DNA of 45,644 bases from Deltaproteobacteria bacterium (GTDB taxonomy: Bacteria > Desulfobacterota > Desulfomonilia > UBA1062). The stretch covers positions 1 to 45,644 of the forward strand of contig JAKPQL010000055.1 of assembly GCA_029547045.1 (NCBI GenBank), read 5' to 3'. Made by a program: the position numbers and the translations under genes. Shown one piece after another: positions 24,869-33,770 of this stretch. Every line of letters begins with the position of its first letter. Position 1 is the first letter of the stretch. Below the pieces are notes generated by a model. It searched no databases, was not told where the DNA came from, and worked only from the letters and a program-made list of their open reading frames with translations.

Positions 24869-26188
24869 TCATTCTGACAGGACCTCCTGTTCGATGGCAT
24901 TGAGGTATGCCCTGAGGTTTCTCTTTGCATTCTGCAGGCCGCATTTCTTCCTGATGTTGCTCCGGTGGAAGGAGACCGCAAAGGGTGAGACCTTGAGCAA
25001 GGCAGCGATCTCCTTGGTGGTCTTCCCCTGCTTGATGAGGTCTGCGATCCTCATCTCCATGGGGGTGAAGTTGAGGTACTGCTGGGAGAGCGGGTTGACA
25101 TACGGCGTCAGGAGCTCGTCCAGGTTCGACCTGATGATGTTCAGGTAGATGCGCATCTCTTCGTCCGTCGCGCACGCATCGAGCTTCTCCAGGTAGGGGT
25201 AGACGATCTTGCGGGCCTTGGAGACGATGATTTCCTGGGCCTGCTTCTTCTCCTTTTCCCGGGAGTCGAGGAGCACCTTCAGGGTGATGTTCATCTCCTC
25301 CAGGAACCGCGCCTGGTGGGCGAGTTCCCGCTCCTTGGCCAGGAGCTGCTCCTCGAAGCGCTTGCGCTCGGTGATGTCCCGGGCGATCCCGCACAGACCT
25401 GTGATCCTGCCTGAGGCGTCTCTCATGGGGACCTTGATGGAATGGAACGTCATCACCGTGCCCCTGAGAAACCTCGTGTACTCCCCTTCCACCACCTCCC
25501 CTGCAATGACCCTGGCGTCCTCCTTTCCGGTCCTGAAGTCGGGCGGGTCCGCAAAGAGCTCTTCGTCCCTCTTCCCGATGATCTCACTGGACGAGAGCCC
25601 CAGGACCCTCTCCATGCAGGGGTTCACAAAGGTATACTCGAGGTCGAGGTTCTTGATGAAAATGCAGTCCTGGGCCGACTCGAAGATGGCGCGGAACCGC
25701 TCTTCGCTCTCGCGCAGCGACCGCTCCATCTCGACGAGGTCCGTTATGTCCCTGGCCACGGAAATGATGGCCCTGGCCCTGCCGTCGCGCATGTAGGGCA
25801 CGCCGCTCACCTGGCCGTACTTCACCTGACCGTCCTTGGTGATGAACTCATAGGTCGACCCGATGATCCGTTCCCCCTGCAGGACCTGCATGGTCTCCCG
25901 CATGGCCTTGTCCAGATATGAGGGCGGGATGACCCTCACCTCGGCCACGGACCTGCCCACCAGCTCCTCGGGCTTGTAGCCCAGCACCCGTTCCACGCTG
26001 GGCGACACGCTCGTCACGACGAAGTCCCTGTCTATGGTGTAGATGACGTCGTTGGCCAGCGAGAAATGGATGCGGTACTTCTCCGCCGCCTCGTGAATGT
26101 CGCCCTCGTCGCTGTGCCGCCTGGCCGCGGCACGCTCCAGGTCACGCACCCGCTTCTTCAGCTCCTGGTATATGGACTTGTCGCTCAT
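24869..26188 (-). CDS. PAS-PAS-LuxR-type transcriptional regulator
   Basis: The protein has 439 residues, with an N-terminal coiled coil (MSDKSIYQELKKRVRDLER), PAS 1 at about 32-150 (IHFSLANDVIYTIDRDFVVT), PAS 2 at about 160-280 (RFRAIFESAQDCIFIKNLDL), a coiled-coil linker (REKEKKQAQEII), a helical block and a LuxR/GerE helix-turn-helix near 370-430 (FTPMEMRIADLIKQGKTTKE; VSFHRSNIRKKCGL). There is no kinase domain, so signal sensing is probably coupled directly to DNA binding. This layout is common in Deltaproteobacteria. Its signal and targets are unknown. A strong terminator follows. Confidence 0.88.
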   Translation of the reverse strand: MSDKSIYQELKKRVRDLERAAARRHSDEGDIHEAAEKYRIHFSLANDVIYTIDRDFVVTSVSPSVERVLGYKPEELVGRSVAEVRVIPPSYLDKAMRETMQVLQGERIIGSTYEFITKDGQVKYGQVSGVPYMRDGRARAIISVARDITDLVEMERSLRESEERFRAIFESAQDCIFIKNLDLEYTFVNPCMERVLGLSSSEIIGKRDEELFADPPDFRTGKEDARVIAGEVVEGEYTRFLRGTVMTFHSIKVPMRDASGRITGLCGIARDITERKRFEEQLLAKERELAHQARFLEEMNITLKVLLDSREKEKKQAQEIIVSKARKIVYPYLEKLDACATDEEMRIYLNIIRSNLDELLTPYVNPLSQQYLNFTPMEMRIADLIKQGKTTKEIAALLKVSPFAVSFHRSNIRKKCGLQNAKRNLRAYLNAIEQEVLSE

Positions 26189-26465
26189 TCCCGTCCCGCC
26201 AAGGGGTCTCGTATCGTAGAGGAGGAGTCAGTTCACTGCAAGAAGCTGAATTATCATACAGAATTCCCGCCGCAGGGGCAATTGCAATTCTGAAATTCAA
26301 CACGGGACTATCTCCGCGTACAGCGCAAGTTCGTAGGAATATGCACCGGGCGCACAGAAAAGAAGCACAAACCCGGCGCATAGTCCGAAAAACCTCCCTG
26401 CACCCACACTCCATGGAGGGGCGGATGCGTGCCCGCATCCCGGGTCACGCGCGACAGGCGCAGGG

Positions 26466-27665
26466 TCAGCAGGCGAACACGCCGTCCTCGTACACCGTGA
26501 CGCTCCTGCCCGAGGCAAGGCGCGCCGTCACGCGTTTCTTCTCGGTGTTGACCAGGTCCCAGTGAAGGGCCGAGTCATTGAACCCCAGCTCCTTCTTCTT
26601 CTCCGGCGTGAGCTGCGAGGCATCCCCGTCGTAGGTGTCGGAGTAGGAAGCGCCCAGCGCCACGTGGCAGTTCCCGTTTTCACCCCCGAAGTTCTCGTCG
26701 TACAGGGTGTTGGCCATGAACATGCTGATCTTGGAGAACCGCCGGTCCGTCAGGGAGAACTCGCCCAGCCGCCCGGCCCCCCTGTCCATGGCGATCTGCT
26801 TCCTGAGGAACTCCTCCCCCTGCTCCGCAGACGACTTCACCACGGATCCGTCCCTGAACTGCAGGCGGACCCCCCGCACGTAGTTGCCGCTGCGATACGT
26901 GGGCTGGTCCGCATAGTACTGCCCCTGGGTGCCCCGCCAGTCCGGGGAGAGGAACAGCTCGAAGCTCGGGATGTTGTGCCCGGAGATGCCCACCCACCTC
27001 CTCTGGATCCCGGGGGTGACGGTGAGGTCCATCTGCTCGGACTCGACGCGGTAGCTCACGGCCTTGAGCCCGTTCAGCCAGCGCTTGATGGCCTGGGCAT
27101 CGCGGTAGACGTCCTTCCACCAGGACACCGGGTCGGCCTTCTTCAGGGCGCAGGCCCGGACGATCTGCCCGGCGTATGTGTCCTGATCGACCCCTGCATG
27201 CCTGGCGAGCTCAGGGGTGGGGTAGATGCACAGGGTCCACCCGAACTCGCCTGCAGCCTCGCGCCTGTCGAGGATGTCGCTGAGGTACTTGCGGGCCACT
27301 GCCGCCTTGCCGATCTTCTCGGGCCGCACGTCGCTCAGGTGGGTGATGGAGTCAGGGGCGCGCAGCGAGATGCTGCCGTTGACCGAGCCGAAGAGCTCCT
27401 CGTCCCCGGGGGTCCGGAAGGTGAGCTGGCCGGGGTTCGACCGGGCATAGAAATCGTGCTCCATGGCAGGGCTCATGGAGACCCTCTGGACCGGATTCAG
27501 GCCGAGATCGAGCAGCTTCGCGAACACCACCTCTGCCAGCGGCAGCGCCGCCATGTCGTAGCGGACCATGACGATGTCGCCCTTCCTGAACCGCTTGGTC
27601 CGGGCCGTCTTCAGGCCCCAGATGAGGACGTCGGCATACCGCTGCAGGTTCGTGGCTGTGAGCAT
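26466..27665 (-). CDS. M29-family metallo-aminopeptidase
   Basis: A 399-residue cytoplasmic aminopeptidase of the AmpS/aminopeptidase T family. The expected metal ligands are visible: Glu in IPSFELFLSP, Glu in RLGEFSLTDRR, His in NCHVALGASY and the His/Asp pair in ALHWDLV. The N-terminal domain starts NLQRYADVLIWGLKTART. It removes N-terminal residues from peptides using two divalent metal ions and could process peptides brought in by the ABC importer at the left end, although they are far apart. The ATG at 27665 follows CAGGAG by 7 nt. A weak stem ending in GGAGG-TTTTT on the minus strand (about 26390-26421) may terminate it. Confidence 0.9.
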   Translation of the reverse strand: MLTATNLQRYADVLIWGLKTARTKRFRKGDIVMVRYDMAALPLAEVVFAKLLDLGLNPVQRVSMSPAMEHDFYARSNPGQLTFRTPGDEELFGSVNGSISLRAPDSITHLSDVRPEKIGKAAVARKYLSDILDRREAAGEFGWTLCIYPTPELARHAGVDQDTYAGQIVRACALKKADPVSWWKDVYRDAQAIKRWLNGLKAVSYRVESEQMDLTVTPGIQRRWVGISGHNIPSFELFLSPDWRGTQGQYYADQPTYRSGNYVRGVRLQFRDGSVVKSSAEQGEEFLRKQIAMDRGAGRLGEFSLTDRRFSKISMFMANTLYDENFGGENGNCHVALGASYSDTYDGDASQLTPEKKKELGFNDSALHWDLVNTEKKRVTARLASGRSVTVYEDGVFAC

Positions 27666-27702
27666 GGTGATCTCCTGTCGGGGAATTGCCCGACGTTGTA
27701 GC

Positions 27703-27742
27703 AAAAAAAACCGCCTCCAGACAAGGACACATTTGAAAGGCG
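27703..27742 (-). terminator. Possible terminator of the dehydrogenase gene
   Basis: On the minus strand a short stem (CGCCT with AGGCG, 27738-27742 and 27712-27716) is followed by eight Ts (A-run 27703-27710), 60 bp after the dehydrogenase stop. The stem is short and its loop long. A separate 6-bp stem, GTCGGG-N6-CCCGAC at 27677-27694, lies just before the M29 ribosome site. Confidence 0.4.
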
Positions 27743-27802
27743 AGTGGTACGATCACGCCGGACGCGCACCTAAGGGGCGCGCAGGGTCATTTCCCGTTCG
27801 GG

Positions 27803-28876
27803 TTAGTGCCCGGAACGAAGGGCCCGGCAGACCTCGTCCACCACCTCGCCGGTGGTGCCGGTCCCGCCCATGTCGGGCGTGCGCACGCGCCCGGCCGCCA
27901 GCACCGACTCCAGTGCCTTCATGAGCAGGGAGGCGGCCTCTGCCAGGTCCAGGTGCTCCAGCATGAGGACCATGGACCAGATCATGCCCACCGGGTTCGC
28001 GATGCCCGCTCCGGCGATGTCCGGGGCGGATCCGTGGACGGGCTCGAACATGCTGGGGAAGCGGCGCTCGGGGTTGATGTTCGCCGACGGCGAGATGCCG
28101 ATGCTGCCGAGCATGGCCGAGCCGAGGTCGGTGAGGATGTCGCCGAAGAGGTTGCTGGCCACCACCACCTCCAAGGCGGACGGGCGCATGATCATGAGCC
28201 CGGCCAGGGCGTCGACGTGCATGCTCCTCGATGCGATGGCCGGGTACGAGGGGCGGATCTCCTCGAAGATCCTGTCCCAGAAGACCATGGAGTAGTTCAG
28301 CGCGTTGGACTTGGTGGCGCTGACCAGGCCGGTGCGGCCGTGGCTGACGGCATACTCGAAGGCGTAGCGGATGATCCTGCCCACGCCGGTGCGGGTGAAG
28401 CGCGCCTCCTGGACCGCCGTCTCGTCGGGTGTGCCCTCGTTCAGGAAGGCCCCCTTCCCGCAGTACTCCCCCTCGGAGTTCTCCCGGATCACCACGAAGT
28501 CGATGTCGTGCCGGGACGCGATCCGCAGCGGCGAGGCGAGCCCCTCGAGGAGCCTTACGGGCCGCAGGTTCACGTACTGGTCGAAGCCCTGGCGGATGGG
28601 CAGGAGCAGCCCCTGCAGGGACACGTGGTCCGGCACGCCGGGGAACCCCACGGCCCCGAGCAGGATCGCGTCGCAGTCGGAAAGGATCGTCAGGCCGTCT
28701 GCGGGCATCATGGACCCGTGTCTCAGGAAGTAGCCGCACCCCCAGTCGTGCCCCTGCACGGCGAACGAGACGCCGCCGTGGATCTCCCCGAGGACCGGCA
28801 CGATCCTCATGCATTCGCGCATCACCTCGACGCCGATCCCGTCGCCCGGGATGATCCTGAGTGAGATCTTTCTCAT
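27803..28876 (-). CDS. Isocitrate/isopropylmalate-type dehydrogenase, closest to tartrate dehydrogenase
   Basis: A 357-residue NAD-dependent beta-decarboxylating dehydrogenase. It opens with ISLRIIPGDGIGVEVMRE and has HGSMMPADGLTIL, VSLQGLLLPIRQGFDQYVNL, VRLLEG, VIRENSEGEYCG, TKSNALNYSMVFWDRIF, SNLFGDILTDLGSAMLGSIG and FEPVHGSAPDIAGAGIANP. The LLLPIRQ-FDQYVNLRP segment points to the tartrate dehydrogenase/decarboxylase branch more than to LeuB, and no leucine-pathway genes are adjacent. It would oxidise and decarboxylate a 3-substituted malate. The ATG at 28876 is chosen from the family start; a longer frame to 28960 has no family support. Confidence 0.88.
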   Translation of the reverse strand: MRKISLRIIPGDGIGVEVMRECMRIVPVLGEIHGGVSFAVQGHDWGCGYFLRHGSMMPADGLTILSDCDAILLGAVGFPGVPDHVSLQGLLLPIRQGFDQYVNLRPVRLLEGLASPLRIASRHDIDFVVIRENSEGEYCGKGAFLNEGTPDETAVQEARFTRTGVGRIIRYAFEYAVSHGRTGLVSATKSNALNYSMVFWDRIFEEIRPSYPAIASRSMHVDALAGLMIMRPSALEVVVASNLFGDILTDLGSAMLGSIGISPSANINPERRFPSMFEPVHGSAPDIAGAGIANPVGMIWSMVLMLEHLDLAEAASLLMKALESVLAAGRVRTPDMGGTGTTGEVVDEVCRALRSGH

Positions 28877-29051
28877 GGTCCGCCCCTGCAGGGCATCATT
28901 ATCGGGTATGCCGGGGGAAGGCAAGGAGATTAGATACGGTGCGGACGGTTGAAGTGGCACTTCGCTCTGACTTCACGACACGTCTCGTTCACGGGCTCGC
29001 AGCACATGCCGTCCCTGCTTATCATGAACAGCTTCCCGCTGCTCGCACGTC

Positions 29052-29795
29052 TCATTCCTTCCTCGGCTTGGCCGCCTCGGGGAAGTACTCCTGGAAGCAC
29101 TCCGGGCACAGGCCGTGACTGAACACCGCGTCCGAGTGCTCCTCGAGGTAGTTCTCCAGCTGGTTCCAGTACCCCTTGTCGTCCCTGATCTTCTTGCAGG
29201 CCGCACAGATGGGGATGAGGCCGCTGAGCGTCTTGATCTGGTTCAAGGCCTCCCGAAGTTCGGCGTTGAGCCGCTCCTTCTCCTCCTCCATCTCCTTCAG
29301 GGCCGTGATGTCCTGCAGGGTCTCCACCGCGCCCAGCAGCTCGCCGTTGCGGTGGTGAATGGGTGCCGCATCGAAGATGAGGTAGCGCCGTTGGCCGCCC
29401 ACACTGGGGTACCAGCCCTCGGCATGGAGACCGTTGGGGATCAGCAGCGACGGGCCGTGCTGGGTGTAGAGTTCGGTCATGCGCCCCAGGTCGCTGTCCA
29501 CGATGAGATCGGACAGCGTCTGGCGCCTGGTCTCATAGAACGGCATCCACTGGTCCGTGGATCCGAGCACCTGCGCCGACGGGATGCCGGTGAGTTCCTC
29601 GCAGGCCTTGTTCCAGTGGATCACCCGGTGCCTGGAGTCGATGGCGAAGATGGCCACGGCGCAGTTCTGCACCATGGCCTCGAAGACCTCGATCTGGATC
29701 AGGGCCGCTTCGTGGCGGTAGGCATCGTCAGCCTCGTCGCTTACGGAGCAGGCGATGTAGTCCAGGAGGTCGTGGTTCTTGTCCCTCTCCCTCAT
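29052..29795 (-). CDS. PAS-domain protein with C-terminal CxxC/CxxC domain
   Basis: The protein has 247 residues. One PAS domain spans about 35-165 (FEAMVQNCAVAIFAIDSRHR; GELLGAVETLQDITALKEME), followed by a coiled coil (EEEKERLNAELREALNQIKT) and a short C-terminal module, IPICAACKKIRDDKGYW then SHGLCPECFQEYFP, in which four cysteines probably bind a metal. This module is found at the end of many deltaproteobacterial PAS and receiver proteins; its function is unknown to me. There is no kinase or output domain. Promoter boxes give a transcript beginning about 10 nt before the ATG at 29795, so it may be nearly leaderless; GTG at 29801 is an alternative. Confidence 0.82.
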   Translation of the reverse strand: MRERDKNHDLLDYIACSVSDEADDAYRHEAALIQIEVFEAMVQNCAVAIFAIDSRHRVIHWNKACEELTGIPSAQVLGSTDQWMPFYETRRQTLSDLIVDSDLGRMTELYTQHGPSLLIPNGLHAEGWYPSVGGQRRYLIFDAAPIHHRNGELLGAVETLQDITALKEMEEEKERLNAELREALNQIKTLSGLIPICAACKKIRDDKGYWNQLENYLEEHSDAVFSHGLCPECFQEYFPEAAKPRKE

Positions 29796-29812
29796 ATGCA
29801 CCCGTCAAGACC

Positions 29813-29841
29813 GTTATAATGCCCTGCGCGCCCCGATTCAA
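29813..29841 (-). promoter_or_regulatory. Promoter of the PAS/CxxC gene
   Basis: On the minus strand, TTGAAT (29836-29841) and TATAAC (29813-29818) are separated by 17 bp. Predicted transcription would start near 29806, leaving a leader of only about 10 nt. Confidence 0.6.
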
Positions 29842-29862
29842 GATGATACCGGCGTACTGCGC

Positions 29863-30831
29863 TCACGGCTCCCGGGTAAAGATCCTGCAGGCGGCCCTCT
29901 CGTACCAGGTGGGCGCGAAGATCCCCTCGAGGAACCCGTTGTGTCCCCCGTGCTCGTGCATGATCAGGCGGACGTTCGGCCCCAGCCTCAGAGCGCTGAA
30001 GTCGTCCGACGGGATGGCCGGGTCGTCCCGGGCCGTCACGATGGTGGTGGGGGTATGCACGCGGGCGAGGTCTTCGGCGCCGATGGCATAGGCACGGAAA
30101 TAGCCCTCGGTATCGTAGCCGATGGGGTACTTCTCGAACAGGGCGTCCGTCAGGGACCGGAGCGTGGGCCTGGTCATGACGTCCCTGAAGTCATAGAGGT
30201 GGGGGAAGAGCTCCTGCTTGCGCCTGAGCGACCTGCGCCACTTCCTGAGGAAGTAGAACCGCAGCAGGGGGCTCGCGTCGATGGCGTCCGTGGCCCTGCC
30301 GGGGTCGATGGCAGGGCTGATGGAAACGATGTGACGGAGGCCCCTGATGGGACGCTCCTCGCACCTGCGGGCGATTCTCAGGGCATAGTTGCCGCCAAGG
30401 GAAAAGCCCACGAGGTGGCAGGGCAGGCCGCCGGCGAGCCCGCATGCCGCGTCCAGCGCGTTGAAGACCTCGTCCAGCATGATGGCCCGGAAGATGCCCT
30501 CGTTCAGGTGGTGGGTGTCGCCATGGTCCCTGAAGTTCAGGCGGAACACGGAAAATCCCCGGGCGTGGAAATACCTGCCCGAGTGGAGGATGTAGGTGGA
30601 GGACGCGCTCCCCTCCCAGCCGTGGAGCAGGACCACGAATCCCCGCGGTGTGGGGTGGGGGGAGAGGAAGCCCTGCAGCCGCACGCCGTCGCCCGCGTCC
30701 AGGATCAGCTCCCTCGAGGCCCTGAGCATGGGGTTCGGCCCCATGGCGCGGACCCTGGCCGAGGCGAGCACGGTCTGGACGTAGGCGCCCCTGAGGTGCC
30801 TCGGGGGGATGAACCTGCCGTTGTCAGTCAT
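29863..30831 (-). CDS. Alpha/beta hydrolase of the YheT/EMB8-like family
   Basis: A 322-residue hydrolase. The N-terminal PPRHLRGAYVQTVLAS and DGVRLQGFLSPH followed by VVLLHGWEGSASSTYILHS mark the YheT branch. The nucleophile elbow is LVGFSLGGNYAL (GFSLG), the acid is probably in TIVTARDDPAIP and the catalytic histidine is in HEHGGHNGFLEG. It likely hydrolyses an ester; substrate unknown. The ATG at 30831 is chosen because GGGAG lies 6 nt upstream. It lies 49 nt downstream of the enoyl-CoA hydratase gene on the same strand and may be cotranscribed with it. Confidence 0.88.
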   Translation of the reverse strand: MTDNGRFIPPRHLRGAYVQTVLASARVRAMGPNPMLRASRELILDAGDGVRLQGFLSPHPTPRGFVVLLHGWEGSASSTYILHSGRYFHARGFSVFRLNFRDHGDTHHLNEGIFRAIMLDEVFNALDAACGLAGGLPCHLVGFSLGGNYALRIARRCEERPIRGLRHIVSISPAIDPGRATDAIDASPLLRFYFLRKWRRSLRRKQELFPHLYDFRDVMTRPTLRSLTDALFEKYPIGYDTEGYFRAYAIGAEDLARVHTPTTIVTARDDPAIPSDDFSALRLGPNVRLIMHEHGGHNGFLEGIFAPTWYERAACRIFTREP

Positions 30832-30880
30832 GCGCACTCCCTAAAAGGCGGTGGCACAGGACCGCAGGGAAACCGCCGCC

Positions 30881-31600
30881 TCACGACACCATGAGGTTGA
30901 GCGGCTCGATGTAGGCCGGGTCCTCTTTGTCTATGATCTCCACGATGTGCCTGTGAAGGCGCCACTTGTGCTCCTTGAAGATGGCGCGGCCCTTGGTGAA
31001 GGTCCGGGCGAAGGCCACGGCCTCCTTCATGAGCTCCTCCTCGCCCTCGCAGGCCTTCACGACCATGTGGCATTCCTCGAGCTCCCTGCCCGTGGCGCGC
31101 TTGCCCGAGTACACGAGTTCCTCGAGCTTGTAGTAGGGCATGGCCTTCTTCATCTGGGCGAGCATGCCCGGCAGGAAGGGGATGTTGATGTCCACCTCGG
31201 GGAAGCAGAAATATCCGCGGTCCGAGCGCATGAACCGGAAGTCGCAGGTGCAGAACAGGATGGCTCCGTCACCGAAGGCGTGCCCGTTCATGGCCGCGAT
31301 CACTGGCATGGGGATGGTCAGGATTCGCTTGAAGAGCCGGTTGAGCTCGTACATGAAGGCCTTGATGTCCTGGGTCCTGTTCTTGGCCACGGCGTCCATC
31401 ATCCAGGTCAGGTCGATGCCCAGGGACCAGTTTTTCTTGTCGCTGGACGCCAGCACGATGGCCTTGACCTCCTGGTCCGCCTCGATCTCGTCCAGGGCGG
31501 CGAGCATGTCGGCCGCGAACGTCGGGTTGTGCCTGTTTTCCGCGGTGATCATCGTCAGGATGGCCACGGTCCCATCCTTCTTCCATTCCACTACTGCCAT
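30881..31600 (-). CDS. Enoyl-CoA hydratase/isomerase family protein
   Basis: A 239-residue crotonase-fold protein. Oxyanion-hole segments are seen around KNWSLGIDL and AAMNGHAFGDGAILF, with FPEVDINIPFLPGM downstream. The catalytic glutamate positions of classical hydratases are not clear (the GHAFGDG and EVDINIPF layout is more like delta3-delta2-enoyl-CoA isomerases), so isomerase is as likely as hydratase. It would act in fatty-acid or acyl-CoA breakdown with the dehydrogenase and CoA-transferase in the window. CAGGAGGAGG fixes the ATG at 31600. It is divergent from the CoA-transferase/GNAT gene. Confidence 0.88.
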   Translation of the reverse strand: MAVVEWKKDGTVAILTMITAENRHNPTFAADMLAALDEIEADQEVKAIVLASSDKKNWSLGIDLTWMMDAVAKNRTQDIKAFMYELNRLFKRILTIPMPVIAAMNGHAFGDGAILFCTCDFRFMRSDRGYFCFPEVDINIPFLPGMLAQMKKAMPYYKLEELVYSGKRATGRELEECHMVVKACEGEEELMKEAVAFARTFTKGRAIFKEHKWRLHRHIVEIIDKEDPAYIEPLNLMVS

Positions 31601-31783
31601 GGCAGCCTCCTCCTGGGGGTTATTTCTCATCCTATCACAGATCGGGCGGGATTTGAAAAACCATTCGGCGGAAATCCCCGTGTCACGGTGAACGCGAGCT
31701 GTTCCGGAGGGTGCATGCCGAAGGCTCCTGCCTGGATGATACCCGGTGTAAGGCCCAGGGACGTACCCGTCCATTCTGGGCCC

Positions 31784-31812
31784 TTGATCCGGACGGGGTA
31801 TTCTGGGATAAC
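31784..31812 (+). promoter_or_regulatory. Candidate promoter of the CoA-transferase/GNAT gene
   Basis: TTGATC (31784-31789), 17-bp spacer, GATAAC (31807-31812), in the gap between divergent genes and about 33 bp before the start codon. Both boxes match four of six consensus bases. Confidence 0.45.
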
Positions 31813-31844
31813 CGGAAGGAGCAACGAGTGCAGGGGTGACGCGC

Positions 31845-33752
31845 ATGTCGTTTCCGGACGCCGCCAGGAGAATCGACCAGCTCAGGGACCTCTACCCGGA
31901 CAAGTTCCCCGCCGGGCAGGAGATCTTCCGCCGCATCCGAAGGGGCGACCGCATCTTCGTGGGCACGGGGTGCGCCGAACCCAGGCACCTCGTGAACGCC
32001 TTCATGGAATACGCCCGGGCGAATCCCAAGGCCTTCTTCGACGCCGAGCTCTCCCACGTGCTGGCCCTGGGCCTCACCCCCCACTCCTTCGAATCCTACC
32101 GGCCCAACTTCCGGCAGGACTTCTTCTACATCGCCGACAGCACCAGGGACGCCATCAACAGAGGCATGGCCGACTATACCCCGGTATTCCTCTCGCAGGT
32201 CCCGCGCCTGTTCCGGCGGAGGCTCATCGCCGTCGACGTGGCCTTCATCCAGGTTTCGCCGCCCGGCGAGCGCGGCGAGGTCAGCCTGGGCATCAGCGTG
32301 GATGTCATGCCGGAGGCCATCAGGCACTGCCCGCTCGTCATCGCCCAGGTGAACACGAACATGCCCTTCGTCCACGGCGAGAGCCTGGTGGACCCCGAGG
32401 ACATAGACTTCTTCATCCACCACGACGAGCCGCTCATGGAATACGTCCAGACAGGGCCGGACGAGACCGTCCGGAAGATCGGCGCCCATGCGGCAAAGAT
32501 CATCCCTGACGGCAGCACCCTGCACATCGGGTACGGCAGGGTCCCGGACGGCATCCTGGCGTGCCTGGGGACCAAGAGGCACCTGGGCGTGCACACCGAG
32601 CTGCTCAGCGCGGGCATCGTGGACCTCATGAGGCAGGGCGTGGTGGACAATACCTGCAAAACCCTCGACCGCGGAAGGACCGTGGCGTGCATGTGCCTGG
32701 GCACCGCGGACATCTACCGCTACCTGCACGACAACCCCGGCATATGGTTCATGCCCGCGGAATACACCAACAACCCGCTCGTCATAGCCCGGCAGGAGAA
32801 CATGGTGGCCATCGAGTCGGCCATGCAGATCGACCTGACGGGCCAGGCGACGGCCGAATCCATCGGCCAGGATTTCCAGAGCGGCATCGGGGGCCGTGCG
32901 GACTTCCTGCGCACAGTGGCCTCCTCCCCCACGGGCAAGGCCATCCTGGCCCTGCCGTCCACGGCACGCTCAGGCACTGTGTCCCGCATCGTCCCGTTCC
33001 TGCCCGAGGGCGCCGGGGTCACCTTCACCCGGGGAGACATCCACTATGTGGTCACCGAGTACGGCATCTGCTACCTCCACGGCAAGAATGTCCGGGAGCG
33101 CGCCATGTCCCTCATCGCCATCGCCCACCCGAAGTTCAGGCCGTGGCTCGTGGAGGAGGCCAGGCGGCGCCGCCTCGTCTTCGCGGACCAGGCCTTCTAC
33201 CCGGGCGAGCAGGGAGAGTACCCCCAGGAGCTGGAGACCCACCGGACCACGAGGACCGGGCTGACCGTGCTGCTGCGTCCCATCAAGATCAGCGACGAGG
33301 AGATCCACAAGGACTTCGTCTACTCGCTCTCCGACCGGAGCATGTACATGCGCTTCCTGGTCCCCCGCACCGAGCTGCCCAGGGCGGAGCGCCAGCGGCT
33401 CGTGGTCATCGACTACACGAGGCACATGGCGATCCTGGCCGTCATCGAGCACGAGGGCCGCGAGGAGATCGCGGGCATCGCCCGCTACGCGGTGGAGGAT
33501 GACCTCCACCGCGCCGTGCTGGCCATCGTGGTGAAAGACAGCCTCCAGAACCAGGGCCTGGGGTCGGTGCTGCTGGACTACGTGACCTTCCTGGCGCGGA
33601 AGCAGGGCCTGCTGGGCTTCACCGGCGAGGTGTTCGCGGACAACCGGCCCGTGCTCCGCATGCTCAACCGGTTCCGTGAAAAGGGCTTCGACGTGCAGCG
33701 CACCATCAGCGGGGGCGTGCTCTCACTGACCATAACCTTCAGGGACGCGTGA
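31845..33752 (+). CDS. Acetyl-CoA hydrolase/transferase fused to a GNAT acetyltransferase
   Basis: A 635-residue two-domain protein. Residues 1 to about 440 match the acetyl-CoA hydrolase/CoA-transferase family (FVGTGCAEPRHLVNAFMEYA; QSGIGGRADFLRTVASSPTG; VVTEYGICYLHGKNVRERAM, whose Glu probably forms the CoA thioester). Residues about 460-630 are a GNAT domain (LRPIKISDEEIHKDFVYSLS; AIVVKDSLQNQGLGSVLLDY, where QNQGLGS binds acetyl-CoA). The first half moves CoA between acids, and the second could acetylate a lysine or amine, perhaps controlling the first. This fusion is known in several bacteria. I use the ATG at 31845 after AGGGG; GTG at 31836 is possible. Confidence 0.9.
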   Translation: MSFPDAARRIDQLRDLYPDKFPAGQEIFRRIRRGDRIFVGTGCAEPRHLVNAFMEYARANPKAFFDAELSHVLALGLTPHSFESYRPNFRQDFFYIADSTRDAINRGMADYTPVFLSQVPRLFRRRLIAVDVAFIQVSPPGERGEVSLGISVDVMPEAIRHCPLVIAQVNTNMPFVHGESLVDPEDIDFFIHHDEPLMEYVQTGPDETVRKIGAHAAKIIPDGSTLHIGYGRVPDGILACLGTKRHLGVHTELLSAGIVDLMRQGVVDNTCKTLDRGRTVACMCLGTADIYRYLHDNPGIWFMPAEYTNNPLVIARQENMVAIESAMQIDLTGQATAESIGQDFQSGIGGRADFLRTVASSPTGKAILALPSTARSGTVSRIVPFLPEGAGVTFTRGDIHYVVTEYGICYLHGKNVRERAMSLIAIAHPKFRPWLVEEARRRRLVFADQAFYPGEQGEYPQELETHRTTRTGLTVLLRPIKISDEEIHKDFVYSLSDRSMYMRFLVPRTELPRAERQRLVVIDYTRHMAILAVIEHEGREEIAGIARYAVEDDLHRAVLAIVVKDSLQNQGLGSVLLDYVTFLARKQGLLGFTGEVFADNRPVLRMLNRFREKGFDVQRTISGGVLSLTITFRDA

Positions 33753-33770
33753 GGGGAGAGAAAAACCTGG

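Noticed and set aside
27430-27445. GGGTTCGA resembling a tRNA T-loop
   Set aside because: It lies inside the M29 aminopeptidase coding sequence with no acceptor or anticodon stem around it.
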